DNA from: Lateolabrax maculatus
Lineage: Eukaryota; Chordata; Actinopteri; Acropomatiformes; Lateolabracidae
DNA length: 64,000 nucleotides
Direction: 5' to 3'
Assembly (NCBI GenBank): GCA_031216445.1
Contig: CM062214.1
Span: forward strand, 27,868,501 to 27,932,500
Made by a program: the position numbers and the translations under genes. Position 1 is the first letter of the stretch; every line of letters starts with the position of its first letter. Shown one piece after another: positions 12,709 through 23,813 of the stretch. The notes below the pieces were generated by a model, which made no database searches, was not told where the DNA came from, and was given only the letters and a program-made list of their open reading frames with translations.

Positions 12709-13877
12709 CAGTGAAACGATTAATTGATTCATCAATTAAGATTATCAGCAGCTTTTTGTTAACTTGTTGGGCACAATTTTACTCTAGAGGGCGTAATCGC
12801 AGATAGGTCAAGGAATCTAAATGAAGACCAGGTTTGTTTATTATTAATATTTCTTCTTATAATTATCAGTGTGTTTGTTTGGTTTTGGGTGTGCAGACTA
12901 TGTAAGTTATATAAGTTGTAAATTGTCTTTGTATTTAATTTTATTGATTAGAAGAAGAAAGAAAAGATTCTCGGCATATCATTTTGATTATTAATTTATC
13001 GTTTCAGTCATTTTTCAAGCAAAAATGCCAAATAATCTCTACTGTCGGCTTCTTAAATGTGAGGATTTGATGTTTTTATCAAAGGAAACTGAATATCTGT
13101 GAGTTTGAGACATTGTGAATGCTATTTTTCTAAGAAAATGATCTACAGATTAGTAATCATTAGTTTCAGCTCTCTGGGTCCAGTCTGGAGTTTGGTTTGG
13201 TCCCAGGTCTCTGCACACGCTCATCATCATCTGATTCTATTCTTTGTTTTCTTTTCATTTCCCTCCTGTGCTGCTGCTGCAGTGTCCCAGTCTGTCTACA
13301 GAGGAACGTCAGTGGGCGACAGAGTGTCAGCTCCAGCTGACGCAGACAGGACCTCTGAAGAAGATGAGGAGGTGACGAAGAGGACTGAACAGCTCCCAGG
13401 AACATCAGACACACGGGATATAAACAGCTGAGGACGAGCAGGTTTCACTGCAGCAGGTAAAACTTTGATCTCATCATAGGATCTGTTTCATATCTGGGGT
13501 TTGATTTGTTTCCTTCACTGTATTAACTGTAATATGTCGTGTTGTGACATGTAGAGCTGCTACGAAATCAATCTGCAACTACTTTGATAATTGATTGATT
13601 GTTTAAGTCATTTTTTAAAACAAAAACAACAAACATTTGATGGTTCCTGGTTCTCAAATATGAGAATTAGCTACTTTTCTTTTTTTCTACTTTACAGTAA
13701 ATGAAATATTTTGGGGTTTTGGACCTAACAAGAGATTTACTGACGTCACGTTGTGCTTTACGAGGTCATAGTGGGCATTTTTCAGTGTTTATTAAGGTTT
13801 TATGGACCAAATATATCCAGAAAATAATCAGCAGGTTAATTTAATAATAAATATAATTGTTAGCTGTTGCAGTCCTA
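12709..13877. mobile_element. Two copies of a dispersed 'AGCTGCAACnATTAGTCnATT' MITE-like element
   Basis: Copies at about 12709-13165 and 13554-13877 share ends rich in ATTGATTAATC and an interior with 'gtttcagtcatttttcaagcaa', 'aaatgtgagga' and 'gaaatattttgggg'. The family recurs through the window: about 3680-4160, 7865-7990, 18555-18855, 22020-22090, 27140-27763, 28482-28640, 29221-29420, 29925-30155, 30290-30490, 42500-42690, 46695-46880, 49810-50050, 50281-50570 and 54820-55120. Inverted ends and no coding capacity suggest a non-autonomous DNA transposon. The class is inferred. Confidence 0.65.
13283..13456 (+). other. Candidate exon: alternative 3' exon of rpgrip1l or 5' non-coding exon of nox5
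   Basis: A CTGCTGCTGCAG acceptor (ends 13282) precedes, and a CAGCAG|GTAAAA donor follows 13456. Read in phase 1, the phase in which rpgrip1l exon 10344-10480 ends, it is open for 49 codons (SVYRGTSVGDRVSAPADADR, then an acidic EEDEE stretch) to a TGA at 13429-13431. The other two frames close sooner. No family is recognised. It could equally be an untranslated nox5 exon, since nox5's first coding exon has an upstream acceptor. Confidence 0.35.
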
Positions 13878-15150
13878 ATGATATGAGCTGTTACTCTACA
13901 CTCTAAGGTTTGAACAGGCTGTAATATTGTACTATATACAGTTCTGTTCACTTAAAAACTGGAAAAAATAATCTGAACTGTTGCATATAAACGCACATAC
14001 CAAGATTCAGAAAGCAAAATACAGAAAATGCAACTTTTCAAAGAGTTTTAAGAGCAAATTGTTGGATTATCAACATTTGTAGAATATTTTCTAAAGAAGC
14101 TGGAGGATCTGTCGCTGTGTTTTCTTTTTGTTGTCTCCGATGAGCTTCTGCCACGATGTGTGTGTTATTTCTTTCTTTCTCTGCGGCTGACATCTCCATG
14201 GCAACGTCCTAAATGTTGCTGCAGTCTATCAATAGTCGTCCCTCTGTAGGAATACAGCATGACGTCCACGGGGCTTCAGCTGTTCATGAAGGTGGGCCAT
14301 TGGAGCTGAGCGGAGCCTAAACAGAAGTTATTATTGTGACGATGATAAAGAACTGATTGATTTAAATGAATAGAAATAAAACAAGAGATTAAATGTTACA
14401 TGAGTGGGTTCCTCAGGGGTCTTTTCTGTGTTTACATGGAGCCTTCAGATGAGAGCTTTGTCAAATAAAAAAATGTCACATAACTTAGCTCGCTTGAGTT
14501 TGGACTGTATAGTTCAGCCCTTCGACAGTCCACTCTGTCCTTACTAAGAGTCCCTGTTAAAATACTAAAAGAGAACGAGTTACAGTGAGTTATGGTCCCA
14601 AGATGTTAAAGGACAGATGTAAAACATGTAACATGAACCTGGACAAGAGAATCTTAAAACCAGAAGACTTAGGTGCAAAATAAACCAAAAGATGAAGAGA
14701 CACAAAAACAACAAAATCCATAAATTAATTCATATATAAACTCCTACTAGTTTTTACATGTGAACATGTTGAGTGTTGACCATCTGTGAACATGAATATT
14801 TAGCAGCATTTCTGATATTGTACATATGATGCAGCTTCTGTTGTTCTACTTTCAGCAGTTTTAATATCTTCACATGTTCCAGATATCTGAAATATATATT
14901 TTTATGCTTCTTTATGCACAGAAATCACCTTGTGTCCTCTCACCTCAGTCAGTAAATCACGTCACCTTCCTGCCGTACAGCTGCAGGTTCCTCTTCCTTC
15001 TGCAGAGCATCTTTGTGCCCAGATTACACTTGTTGTTCTTCAGCCACTTAATTGTTTTTTGCTTTTTGTCTTTAATAACTGAATGAATTGTATTTGTACA
15101 TTAATAAAAGCATTGTAGAATTTAAGGAGATGTCGGTTTCTGTCCTCCAG

Positions 15151-15170
15151 CAGCAGCAGAGTCGGTCACC
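15151..15170 (+). promoter_or_regulatory. nox5: nox5 5' UTR end, tandem CAG acceptor and start context
   Basis: TCCTCCAGCAGCAGCAG gives several overlapping acceptors 5-20 bases before the start codon. At least one untranslated exon should therefore lie upstream. The start context GTCACCATGA is a good Kozak match. Confidence 0.6.
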
Positions 15171-16372
15171 ATGAGTCTGGACGAGGACGCCCGCTGGCTG
15201 GAGTGGGTGACCAAACAGTTCGAGAGCATCGCCGGAGACGACAAAGAGATCGACATCGATGAGTTTAAAACGGCTCTCAAGGTCAAAGAGGTGAGAAGGA
15301 CACAAGTGGAACAAGTATTCAGACCCTTAAGTAAAAGTACTAATACAGCAATATATGGAACTATATTACAAGTAAAGGTCCTGCATGAAAATCTGGCCTA
15401 ACTAAAAGTACATAAGTATTCTCAGCTTCTCAGCTCTCGCTCACAAGACAAAAGGTTGGAAACCACTGGTTTCATCTTGAACAAGGTGTTTGATTTTATA
15501 AGATTACTAAATGTTTTTTTTATGCAAAAGTTTAATCTGTAAAGTAAGCAATAGCTAAAGCTTCATTTTATTATGATTTTTCCCTCTGAAATTTCGGGTA
15601 TTCGAAGTAGAAAGTAGCAGAAGATGGAAATATTCTGGTAAATTACATGTCGATTTATGACAAACCGACCTTTGCTGTGTCATGCGGTGTGTTGTAATGT
15701 GTGTGTTGTTGTGTTGCTGTGTGCAGTCTTTCTTCGCCGAGCGTTTCTTTGCGCTCTTTGACTCGGACGGCAGCAAATCCATCAGTCTGGACGAGCTGCT
15801 GAAGGCTCTGGACCTCCTGATCCACGGCAGCGAGACGGACAAACTCAAGTTCCTCTTCCAGGTCTACGATGTGGACGGTCAGTATAAACTATTAAAACAC
15901 ACCAATAGGGCCTCCTCTACCTCTGCATCAGTTACTGAATGCCTACATTTCCCAGAATGCCCTTTGAAAAGCACCACAGAACATTTGCATGTCTGTTGGT
16001 TGTTTGAGTTCAGCGGAGGTGGAAGATGTATTCAGATCCTTTACTTAAGTAAAAGTACCAACACCTCAACATAAAAATACCAAACAGCAACCCTCCTCTT
16101 CTTCCTCTCCCTCCTCTTCCTCCTCTTTTTCCCCATCGTTTTTTTTGTCGTTTGTTTGCAGGCAGCGGCTCCATCGATCCGGACGAGCTGCGAACGGTTT
16201 TGAAGTCGTGTCTGCGTGAGAGCGCCATCTCCCTGCCGGAGGAGAAGCTGGACGACTTGACGCTGGCGCTGTTCGAGTCGGCCGATAAAGACAACAGCGG
16301 CGCCATCACCTTCGAGGAGCTCAAGGCCGAGCTGGAGAACTTCCCCGAGGTCATGGAGAACCTCACCATCAG
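15171..16372 (+). other. nox5: nox5 exons 1-3: EF-hand calcium sensor
   Basis: Exon 1 holds a degenerate first hand (GDDKEIDIDEF). Exon 2 has a canonical loop, DSDGSKSISLDE. The third loop, DVDGSGSIDPDE, is split by the intron at 15878-16161, and the fourth, DKDNSGAITFEE, is in exon 3. In NOX5 calcium binding here releases autoinhibition by contact with the C-terminal dehydrogenase region. Confidence 0.93.
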
Positions 16373-19300
16373 GTCAGACTCACCCTCCTCCCTCTTATCT
16401 CCTGTTGTTTATTCTATTTGTTATTTCCTGTTATTTATTCCTACAACCTTTAACCTGTGGGGGCAGCAACACACATTTGGATTCACATTAAGAAGAAGAA
16501 AATACAATATCTGGATTTTCATTGAGGTTTAATTGATTCTCTTTTTGATGTGTTTTTTTATTTCTGAATATATTTATTATTATATATAATATATATGAAT
16601 ATATATATTTTAATCGTGGAACAGGAGGAGAAGAATAACTCTTGATAGATAAAAGCCTCATACTTTATATTGATTACAGATTATTTATCAGTTAACTGAA
16701 TGAGACATGTAGTGTTTAACTGACATGAGCTGATTTTGTTTTGTTCGGTTATGTTTGTTATGTTTGTTATTTACATATTATCTTCTTCTTCTTCCTTCTT
16801 CTTCTTCCTCCTCCTCTTCCTCCTCCTCCTCCTCAGTGCTGCGAACTGGTTGAAGCCTCCCGATGTGGATCAGAAGAAGCGGCAGGCTCCGCGTTACCTG
16901 ACCCGAGCCTACTGGCACAACAACAGCCGGAAGCTGCTGTTCCTGTGCATGTACGCCTGCCTCAACCTGGCGCTGTTCGTCGGGGCCATGCTGCAGCACC
17001 GCCACGGGGGGGTCTGCTACATGGTGGCCAAGGGCTGTGGACAGTGTCTCAACTTCAACTGCACCTTCGTCGTGGTACGTCCAGGGACAGGACACAGGAG
17101 CTGGGGCAGTTAGTGCTGCTGGAGGGGCTGAAAACATCTGCACTTCATGATGAGAATAATATATAATTTTATACTTGTGCTACCTAAGATAAGTCATAAA
17201 AACGGAAAAGAAGTCTTCCACCCTAACCTCCCAGATGTTTTTTTGATTTCTGTTTCTAAAGAGAATCAAGCTTAATAAGTTTTTAGTCACTTGTGTATGT
17301 TCACAGTATAAAGAATAGATAAGCCACAGACACAAACATTGTGGATACACGCAAACAGGCTTGTTAATAAAATAAAAACTGTGTACAAGAGAGCAGCTGT
17401 CTCTGTGGTCTGCAGGTACTGATGCTGCGTCGCTGCTTCACCTGGCTGAGGGCCACCTGGGTGGTCAGGGTCCTGCCTCTGGACCAGAACATCTTGCTGC
17501 ATCAGATCGTGGGCTACGCCATCCTCTGCTACACGCTGGTGCACACCACCGCTCACATCTTCAACTTCGGTACAAACTCTGACTCACTTACTCAGGTTTA
17601 TTTCAGGTGATGTGGGACTGACCTGGGGGGGTTTAACATGCCTCCCCTCCTGAATATAATACTATAACATAATAACTCTTATTTTAAATGATTGTCAGAA
17701 GAAAGTTTGATTCTGTGGACAAACTGTTATAGAAACAGCTGTTAGATATAAGAAATCACTGGATGAATTGAATTTGCATTGATGATAATTATTCTAGTAC
17801 AGTTTTCTCTCATATACTATGAAGTACAGAGTTTACAGTACAGAAGTGTTTTAGTTTATTTCTTATTTCTTATTATTTTATTATTTTTACAATGAGTAGT
17901 ACATTTTTTAAAAAATGGGTGGGAATAGGTGATTTTTGATGATGATTTTTGTTGTTGTTATTATTATTAGTATCAGGGTTTTTTGGATTATATTGTATCA
18001 CCTTATGTATTTATATATTTATGATGTATATTTGTAAAAAATGGTACAAACACACACATTTATGTAGTCACCTAAACACTCGTGTCACAGACAGGTGAAT
18101 AGGTCTTTCTGTTGTCTGTTGTGTGTTTCAGTGCAGCTGTCGGAGAGCGGTGACTTCAGCCTGTGGGAGTACCTGCTGACCACGCGGCCGGGGATCGGCT
18201 GGGTGAAGGGGACGGCCTCGCTGACCGGAGTCGTCCTGCAGGTCGTGATCTGCCTCATGGTGCTCTGCTCCAGCACGTTCGTCCGACGCAGCGGACACTT
18301 TGAAGTAAGAGTCGAGGAAACTGAGCGAGTGTGTGCCAGAGGTGGAGGAAGTATTCAGGTCCTTTACTGCAGTAAAAGTACTAATACACAGTGAAAATAC
18401 TCTGTAGTCTGTGAGTATAATCAGTTGCATGTAGTTAAAGTATTTCCACAGTAAAATGTCCCCTGTGCCTGTTGTACTATTATATATTCTATCATTAGAT
18501 TATTATTCCTCATTATTCATGGAAAAGCAGGATTTTACTGTTGGAGCTGAGCTTGATCGTTTGCTTTGTAACAATAGTGAAAATAGTGAGAAATGGCGTC
18601 ACGATGAGCCAGAGCCCAAAGTGACACCTTCACAATGCTTGTTGTGTCCAACCAACAGTCCAAAGCTCAACATTATTAAAACACATTCACATGATTCAAA
18701 TCATTCAAAGGAAAAGCAGCAAATCTTCACATCTGAGAAGCTGCAGCCAGGAAATGATTTTACAGGAAAAATGAGTCCAACCATCATCACAAGAGTTCAG
18801 CTTCATGTTCTGTCAGTCCACTCACTGATTAATGGACTGATGCTGTCAGCTGCACTTGTATAAACTGTTGGGAAGTTTAATTTATAACAAAACTTCAGGT
18901 TTTATAAACTCTTCATACGTTTTATGTGTAAGAATCTGAATGTGTAAAGTAATTAAAGCTGTCAGATAAATGTAGAGAAGTAAAAGTACAATATTTCCTC
19001 TGAGATGTGGTGGAAGAGAAGCAGAAAGTGGCATGAAAAGAAAAGACTCAAGTAAAGTACAAGTACCTCAGACTTGTACTTAAGTGCAGTACCTGATTAG
19101 ATCTACTAAGCTACATTGTGCAGGTCAGCAGGCTGATACCTGGTTACACACAGATATATACTGTACATTGGTATCAGCGTATACTGTGTGTTGGCAGACA
19201 TACAAACAGAAAGTTCATAAATGTGCTGAAGTGCCTTAAAGGACAGTTTCACACTGTTTCAACAGAACATTGAACCAGGTTTCTCTGCTGTAATCACACT

Positions 19301-20733
19301 GGGAACATGTTGACGGGATGACTTCATCCATAATGAACGTGTTGTTGCTGTCGTGTTTTGAGTCCGGGCCACATACAGAGTGCGGTGAACGATCGGCTCC
19401 CTCTTGTGTCCGTGCGCACTTATTACAATAATAAAACTACAGCTATAATCTTCTGTTTCTAATCTACGTTTATTGTTTTACTGATCCAGAGCTGTTACAG
19501 TGTAACATGGAGGATTAACAGATAGAAAGATTGTTTTATTACATTCTGTAATGTCTCACCTGTCTGTTCGTCCTCCAGGTGTTTTACTGGTCTCACCTGT
19601 CCTACGTGTGGGTCTGGTCTCTGCTGATGGTTCACTGTGCAAACTTCTGGAAGTGGTTTGTGGTTCCCGGTCTGCTCTTCCTGCTGGAGAAGATCGTGGG
19701 AATCGCCGTTTCTCGTATGGGAGGTCTTTACATCGTGGAGGTCAACTTGCTGCCGTCCAAGGTGACAAACTCTGCCGACGCCTTCGAGTTCTTCGATTAC
19801 CGAACATCAATTTCCACACTTTAGAGAGACGAGGAGCTTGTTTCTGATTGGTCTGAGCAGAGGAAGATTTACTCTTTTAAATCTCCATCAGATATTTCTT
19901 CAGTTAGTAATTCAGTAACCAGTGAGGACTAAAGAAAAGACTCACAGTGAAGAATCACTTCACAAGTATCCAATTACAACTGTTCACCAGGTCCAGGTTG
20001 CCTGTATGTGTCCAGTTTGACTCTGATGAAGACAGTAGTGAACAAATGTTCACCTGTTTGCACCATTAAAAGTGCTCCAGTCCCCCTTCTCCTACAAGAT
20101 GTATTCTGTATATTAACAGCTGGCCAGATGTGTGTGGTGTCACATCTGCTAATGGAACTGTTTGAAGTTTTCTATTCACAACTGTACTTAATGTTTTGGT
20201 CATTACAGGTCAGAGGCGGTAAACCTCGGTGAGCTCGTCTGTATTAAATTAGTGATGTGATGGATGAATGTCTGACGTTGTTTTTGCTGTTGTTTCGTGT
20301 GCAGGTGACTCACCTGGTGATCAAACGCCCTCAGTTCTTCCACTTCAAACCCGGAGATTACGTCTACATCAACATCCCGGTGATAGCAAAGTACGAGTGG
20401 CACCCGTTCACCATCAGCAGCGCCCCAGAGGAGTCAGGTACAAACGCAACAACGAGACGCCACGTTAAAGCACGTCAGGTCAGTGTCAGTGTAACCCTGC
20501 AGTTCCCTGCTGTGACCTTTAACCTCCAGACACTCTGTGGCTACACATCCGCTCGATGGGCCAGTGGACCAACCGTCTGTACGAGTACTTCAGACAACCA
20601 GAGAGCCAGACGGTCAGCCCCAAGAGGCTCGCCACCAGCCTGAGGGACCGCAGACAGCTGATGAAGGCCCAGGTTCAACACACACACACGCACACACTCA
20701 CACACACACACACACGCACACGCACACACACAC

Positions 20734-20779
<46 letters not shown>

Positions 20780-23733
20780 TATATTCCAGGATCTCCCTCC
20801 TCCGTCTTACTTGTGGTTTTCTGGCAGGAGGAGTTGTTCAGCTCCACAGGCTATAACGGAGCGGTCGCTTCCAACGAGGACGACGCCGTCGAGCTGATGA
20901 TGTACCGTCAGAACGGCTCCCGTTCCGACGTGGCCCCGGCCCCACCGCCGGCATCTGGATCTCAGGAGCCAGCGGAGCCTCCTCCAGATGAGCTGGGGCC
21001 AGCAGAGAGAGGAGAGGCACCTCCGCACAGAGAGGTCAGTAAACGTGTCTTTGGTGTATTGAAATATATCAGACGTGGTTATCAATGACTTTTATCTGGT
21101 TCTCCTTTTCAATCCGCAGGGTTCTGCCAAGTTTGGTGAGAACCACAGATTCTGCAACATCAAGGTGAGCAAATAACCCATTTAACATCAGCACATTTAC
21201 AAATACATCATAACTGACTACCACATTTAAAGCCCCCGTGTGGAGGATTATTATTATTCTACTCTACAGATAAACACAGACAGCTCCAACAATACACAGT
21301 GATCCATGATATGTCAATCAATCAATCAAACTTTATTTATATTGCACCTTTCAAACTAATCAAATGCAATTAAAAGTGCTTTACGAGTGATTGACAAAGA
21401 AATTGACAACTTTTTTGATTTTAGCAAATGGCTGCAATGAAACAAAGAGTGAAAAATTTAATGGGGTCTGAATACTTTTCGTACCCACTGTACATATATA
21501 TGTATTTAAGGAAAAACTCACTGCTATAAAACGTTTCCAGATAGTGGCTTTACATACCTGGATGTGTTGTGTGATGGTGTTCAGACACAGAGTTCTCCAT
21601 CAGTGTGTGTTATGTGTCAGTGTTACGTAGACGGACCGTACGGGACTCCAACCAGACAGATCTTTGCCTCTGAACATGCGGTCCTGATCGGGGCCGGGAT
21701 CGGGATCACACCGTTCGCCTCCATCCTGCAGAGCATCATGTACCGGTAAGATACCAGACCAGAGTCCACCGGGCTGCCTGCTTACAGCCTGGTTATAGCC
21801 TGCTTACACCCTGGTTACAGCCTGCTTACAGCCTGGTTATAGCCTGCTTACACCCTGGTTACAGCCTGGTTACAGCCTGCTTACAGCCTGGTTATAGCCT
21901 GCTTACACCCTGGTTATAGCCTGGTTACAGCCTGCTCACAGCCTGGTCACAGCCTGGTCACAGCCTGGTCACTGCAGAGGACAGCCTCCTTTTCTCAAGA
22001 GTTTTGCTCCAACTCGAACTGAATCAATTAACTCGACTAATCAATTGACTAATCAATCGACAGCTGTCATAATCAGTTCATCATTTTAAATATTTCTTTA
22101 GATCCAGTTTTCAGGTCTGGAGGTTTGTTGGATTTCTTTGTCTCAGACGAAACTAAACTGAGTGTCTGTTCATAAATAAATAAAGTTTATTATTGTTATT
22201 TATTTAAGTTGTGTTGATCTCATCATCACTGGAAAACAGTTTCCTGCTGTGTGAAGGTTTCCTGTGCCTGAGAGGAGACAGTTCTCTGAGAAGGGGGTCT
22301 GAGCTGGTCTACGTGAGGCCAGACTGGACCGATACTTGTTCTGTAAAGAAAGAAAAAGAGTGAACAAAGTTGTTCAGATATATAAATGTGAAAGTCGATC
22401 CGGTGTTTCTCTGGTACAGATACCGCAGGAGGAAGCAGAACTGTCCCAGCTGTAACTACTCCTGGTGTGAAAACATCAAAGACAGCGACATGAAGTTACG
22501 CAAAGTAAGAAAACCGCCCCGACGTTTACTCATCAGTTTACTGAACCGATGTGTTTTCATGTGAGTGGACGTGGACTTGAGTCTGTTTTGGACCCTGCAG
22601 GTGGACTTCATCTGGATCAACAGAGACCAGAAGTCGTTTGAATGGTTTGTGAGTCTGCTGACCAAACTGGAGATGGACCAGGCTGACGAGGAGCCCGAAG
22701 GTGGGACACGTAAAGGGGCGCCGTGATCGGGGGGCGGGATTCCACTCGGGGAGAAATAACACCTCTGTTGTCGTCCGTCAGGCCGCTTCCTGGAGATGCA
22801 CATGTACATGACGTCTGCGCTCAGCAAGAACGACATGAAGGCCATCGGCCTGCAGATGGCGCTGGACCTCCTGGCCAAGAAGGAGAAGAGAGACTCCATC
22901 ACCGGACTGAGGACCAGGACCCAGCCTGGGCGGCCTGAGTGGGGCAAGGTGAGGACACACTGCTTTCTATCAGTGTCAGTGAATGTATTGAACATTATTA
23001 AACAGGAGAGAATCAATATGAGAGGAATCACTGAGGGCTGCTACTGATTTTCAGTATTGATTAGTCTACAGGTTTATTTTGACATCACAGTCCGACAGAT
23101 CCGGTTCACTGTCACAGAGAAGAAGCACCTTCGGTGTTTTTGCTTGATAAGTGACAAAACAAAATGTATTGATAAAGAAAATGGTTGTAGATGCATTTTC
23201 TGTTGATTGGCTAATCAATTAATTGATTGTTTCAGCTCTAATTAGATTAGTAAAAGTAAAACATATGATAATGAAATTTAAAAACAACTTATATATATAT
23301 TGTATATTAAGATTTATACAGCTCAGATCATTTTATCAATTTCAAAAATCAAATCTTTTACCTCTGTATGTTCTTCACTAGAATCAATGTCACAGTGTTT
23401 AATAGTGCAGAATGTAGTAATGTTTAAAGGTGATATTTTTGATTTAATGGGGCCTTTAAACAGGGATTTATTTTCTTGCTTTTGACAAACGTGTGTCACT
23501 GTTTTTTGCACCAACCGTTGCTCAGTTTGTAGAAAATGTCGTCCTGGGTTTGCAGCCTTTAGTGAAGCCTCTCCGCTGTGAATCCTGTTGTTGTGTGTCA
23601 GGTGTTTCAGAAAGTGTCTGAGGAGAAGAAAGGGAAAGTCCACGTGTTTTACTGCGGCTCTCCCGCTCTGGCCAAACTCATCAAGGCTCAGTGTGAACAC
23701 TTCGGCTTCAACTTCTACAAGGAAAACTTCTGA
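15171..23733 (+). CDS. nox5: NADPH oxidase 5, complete, 788 residues
   Basis: Calcium-activated membrane NADPH oxidase that passes electrons from NADPH via FAD and two haems to O2, making superoxide. Sixteen coding exons join in phase: 15171-15290, 15727-15877, 16162-16372, 16837-17074, 17416-17569, 18132-18304, 19579-19761, 20305-20437, 20530-20672, 20828-21034, 21120-21164, 21621-21745, 22420-22504, 22601-22700, 22782-22948, 23602-23733 (TGA 23731). Domains: EF-hand region (1-160) with loops at 52-63, 88-99 and 132-143; six-helix ferric reductase domain (about 175-400); FAD motif HPFTISSAPE (443-452); NADPH motif GAGIGITPF (610-618); and the C-terminal end FNFYKENF. The start MSLDEDARWLEWVTKQ aligns with the human beta-isoform start. 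Length fits the family (human 737-765). No p22phox- or p47phox-type subunit is expected to be needed. Confidence 0.97.
15300..16075. mobile_element. Fragments of a dispersed 'TTTACTTAAGTAAAAGTAC' element
   Basis: Fragments at about 15300-15400 and 16013-16075 share 'attcagacccttaagtaaaa' or 'attcagatcctttacttaag', a palindromic terminal sequence. Related copies occur at 18341-19098, 24510-24560, 24770-25256, 53515-53600, 60655-61000 and 63335-63600. No coding capacity. Probably a non-autonomous DNA element widespread in percomorph fish (from memory). Confidence 0.6.
16837..19761 (+). other. nox5: nox5 exons 4-7: transmembrane ferric reductase domain
   Basis: Four exons (16837-17074, 17416-17569, 18132-18304, 19579-19761) encode the membrane helices. 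Paired histidines for haem binding are in LLHQIVGYAILCYTLVHTTA and SHLSYVWVWSLLMVHCANFW. MVAKGCGQCLNFNC, TTRPGIGWVKG and RRSGHFEVFYW match NOX5 closely. The intron 18305-19578 holds a dispersed 'agtaaaagtac' element. Confidence 0.93.
18341..19098. mobile_element. Near-full copy of the 'AAGTAAAAGTAC' element in nox5 intron
   Basis: The left end reads 'gtggaggaagtattcaggtc' plus 'ctttactgcagtaaaagtac'. The right end reads 'caagtacctcagacttgtac' plus 'ttaagtgcagtacctga', an imperfect inverted match. A piece of the AGCTGCAAC-type element (18555-18855) is nested inside it. Confidence 0.55.
20305..21164 (+). other. nox5: nox5 exons 8-11: FAD domain and variable linker
   Basis: Exons 20305-20437 and 20530-20672 carry FKPGDYVYINIPVIAKYEW, the FAD motif HPFTISSAPE and WLHIRSMGQWTNRLYEYF. 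Exon 20828-21034 encodes a Pro-rich, low-complexity insert (APAPPPASG, EPAEPPPDELGPAER) where mammalian NOX5 has a Ser/Arg-rich linker. Exon 21120-21164 (15 codons) ends in HRFCNIK and resumes conservation. Confidence 0.9.
20679..20776 (+). repeat. (CA)n microsatellite at nox5 donor
   Basis: CA repeat with CG interruptions beginning about six bases after the nox5 exon 9 donor (GT at 20673) and filling most of a 155-bp intron. Confidence 0.97.
21314..21492. mobile_element. LINE/SINE-like tail next to a Tc1/mariner end fragment in nox5 intron
   Basis: 21314-21385 ('caatcaatcaaactttattt' then 'atattgcacctttcaaac') resembles a common fish retroposon tail; a weaker relative is at 24265-24320. 21395-21492 ends 'ggggtctgaatacttttcgt' plus 'acccactgta', which closely matches the terminal inverted repeat of teleost Tc1-like transposons as I recall it. 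The opposite end is absent, so this is a remnant. Confidence 0.55.
21621..23733 (+). other. nox5: nox5 exons 12-16: NADPH-binding domain and stop
   Basis: Exons encode CYVDGPYGTPTRQIFASEHA, GAGIGITPFASILQSIMYR, CPSCNYSW, VDFIWINRDQKSFEWFVSLL, MYMTSALSKNDMKAIGLQMA, TRTQPGRPEWGKVFQKV and FYCGSPALAKL. These are the nicotinamide- and ribose-binding segments of a NOX dehydrogenase domain. The final residues KENF match the family's aromatic C-terminus. Confidence 0.93.
21776..21972 (+). repeat. 11-bp minisatellite in nox5 intron
   Basis: About 18 tandem copies of an 11-base unit alternating 'gcctgcttaca' and 'gcctggttata', starting 30 bases after the exon 12 donor. Confidence 0.93.
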
Positions 23734-23774
23734 GGAGCTCACCTGCTGTTCAACACACACCTCCTGCTGTGCCA

Positions 23775-23813
<39 letters not shown>

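Larger units (their letters stand above)
10930..15150. other. rpgrip1l 3' UTR and rpgrip1l-nox5 intergenic region
   Basis: No conserved coding sequence is seen apart from the candidate exon at 13283-13456. The region contains the two poly(A) signal candidates and two copies of an AT-rich inverted-repeat element (about 12709-13165 and 13554-13877). The remainder is unremarkable AT-rich spacer. Confidence 0.6.

Noticed and set aside
22456..23031. 191-codon - strand frame across nox5 exons 13-15
   Set aside because: It crosses exon and intron alike opposite conserved nox5 sequence; a shadow frame.
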